Positions 6,119 through 6,421 of a DNA stretch of 6,421 nucleotides are shown piece by piece. The notes below the pieces were generated by a model. It was not told the origin of the DNA and made no database searches. It saw nothing but the letters and a program-made list of their open reading frames with translations. The stretch is from JAUYQR01 sp031377265 (GTDB taxonomy: Bacteria > Pseudomonadota > Alphaproteobacteria > Rhodobacterales > Rhodobacteraceae): NCBI RefSeq assembly GCF_031377265.1, contig NZ_JANMET010000202.1:1-6421 (forward strand). The letters run 5' to 3'. Each line of letters begins with the position of its first letter. Position 1 is the first letter of the stretch. The position numbers and the translations under genes are program-made.

Positions 6119-6421
6119 GTGTTCGGGGCTCTCCCCCTTGCAGCCTCGACCGCCGAGCTTTTGGCCTGGTCGCCCCCCGGTTGGGGGGCGACACTGGTTG
6201 CGGGGTTGGGCAACACGGTCCTGATCGCGCTGGGGGCCTATGCTGTTGGTCTCATGATCGGGGTGCTGGGGGCGTTCGGCAAACTTTACGGCGGGCCGAT
6301 CCTCAAGGACCTCTTGGCGATCTACACCACGCTTGTGCGCGCTGTGCCGGAACTGGTGCTGCTGTTGCTGATCACCTTTGCCGCCAAGGATGCGATCAAC
6401 GCCATCCTGCGCAGCTATGAC
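6119..6421 (+). CDS. Polar amino acid ABC transporter permease (HisQ-like), 3' end outside window
   Basis: The first 101 codons of an inner-membrane permease, open in frame 2 to the right edge. The protein reads (M)FGALPLAASTAELLAW and then GWGATLVAGLGNTVLIALGAY. A hydrophobic segment lies at about 31-53. The block YTTLVRAVPELVLLLLI (69-85) closely matches the HisQ region YTTLIRGVPDLVLMLLI as I recall it, and GAFGKL (51-56) also fits HisQ. Transporters of this type normally use two permeases, so a HisM-like gene is expected just beyond the window. The start is GTG 6119-6121, only 5 bases after the binding-protein stop (6111-6113). The ribosome binding site is poor (GGCGG at 6106-6110, 8 bases upstream), suggesting translational coupling. 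A strong hairpin lies in codons 17-25. The conserved EAA loop that contacts the ATPase would be downstream and is not visible. Confidence 0.9.
   Translation, partial: MFGALPLAASTAELLAWSPPGWGATLVAGLGNTVLIALGAYAVGLMIGVLGAFGKLYGGPILKDLLAIYTTLVRAVPELVLLLLITFAAKDAINAILRSYD
6169..6192 (+). repeat. 10-bp perfect inverted repeat (hairpin) in the early permease coding region
   Basis: GTCGCCCCCC (6169-6178) and GGGGGGCGAC (6183-6192) are perfect complements around the loop GGTT (6179-6182). The repeat encodes SPPGWGA (from codon 18) and begins 55 bases after the binding-protein stop. No T-run follows, so it is not a classical terminator. In an mRNA it would be a very stable stem that could protect the upstream binding-protein message or slow translation of the permease. 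The repeat is certain; the role is inferred. Confidence 0.5.

Noticed and set aside
6064..6420. A 118-codon plus-strand open frame overlapping the end of the binding protein and the permease
   Set aside because: Arg/Gly-rich sequence with no motif. The frame starting at GTG 6119 gives a clear HisQ-like permease and must be the real one.

Overview
The window looks like ordinary chromosome from a GC-rich alphaproteobacterium, most likely Rhodobacterales (Rhodobacter/Paracoccus relatives). The reasons are the GC-rich third codon positions, the DUF815-type ATPase, the surE-pcm-nlpD block and the HisP/HisJ/HisQ-like transporter. This assignment rests on gene content and protein resemblance; no phylogeny was run. 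No mobile element, CRISPR array, tRNA, rRNA or phage gene is visible.

Layout. (1) Bases 2-331, plus strand: the 3' end of a DUF815-type AAA+ ATPase gene, cut by the window edge. (2) 372-1646, plus strand: a CNNM/CorC-HlyC membrane protein (DUF21, two CBS domains, CorC_HlyC tail). (3) 1653-1674: a perfect 9-bp hairpin between two convergent stop codons, probably a shared terminator. (4) 4342-1690, minus strand: a three-gene unit surE -> pcm -> nlpD-like. surE and pcm overlap by ATGA. nlpD follows 53 bases after pcm, behind a two-part stem-loop that directly abuts its ribosome binding site. (5) 4343-4539: a 197-base divergent promoter region. (6) 4540 to the right edge, plus strand: a polar amino acid ABC transporter operon in the order ATPase, periplasmic binding protein, permease. 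The permease starts at GTG 6119 and runs off the window. It has a 10-bp perfect hairpin in its first 25 codons.

How the genes work together. The minus-strand unit is the widespread stationary-phase/repair cluster: SurE is a nucleoside monophosphate phosphatase, Pcm repairs isoaspartyl residues in aged proteins, and the NlpD-like lipoprotein probably activates a cell-wall amidase, because its LytM domain has lost key catalytic residues. The plus-strand operon on the right should import a cationic or other polar amino acid: the binding protein closely resembles LAO/HisJ, the ATPase HisP and the permease HisQ. The two units share a divergent control region.

I found no convincing new biological system. 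The points most worth a second look are the hairpin at the start of the permease gene, the degenerate LytM domain, the structured leader before nlpD, and the gene neighbourhood.
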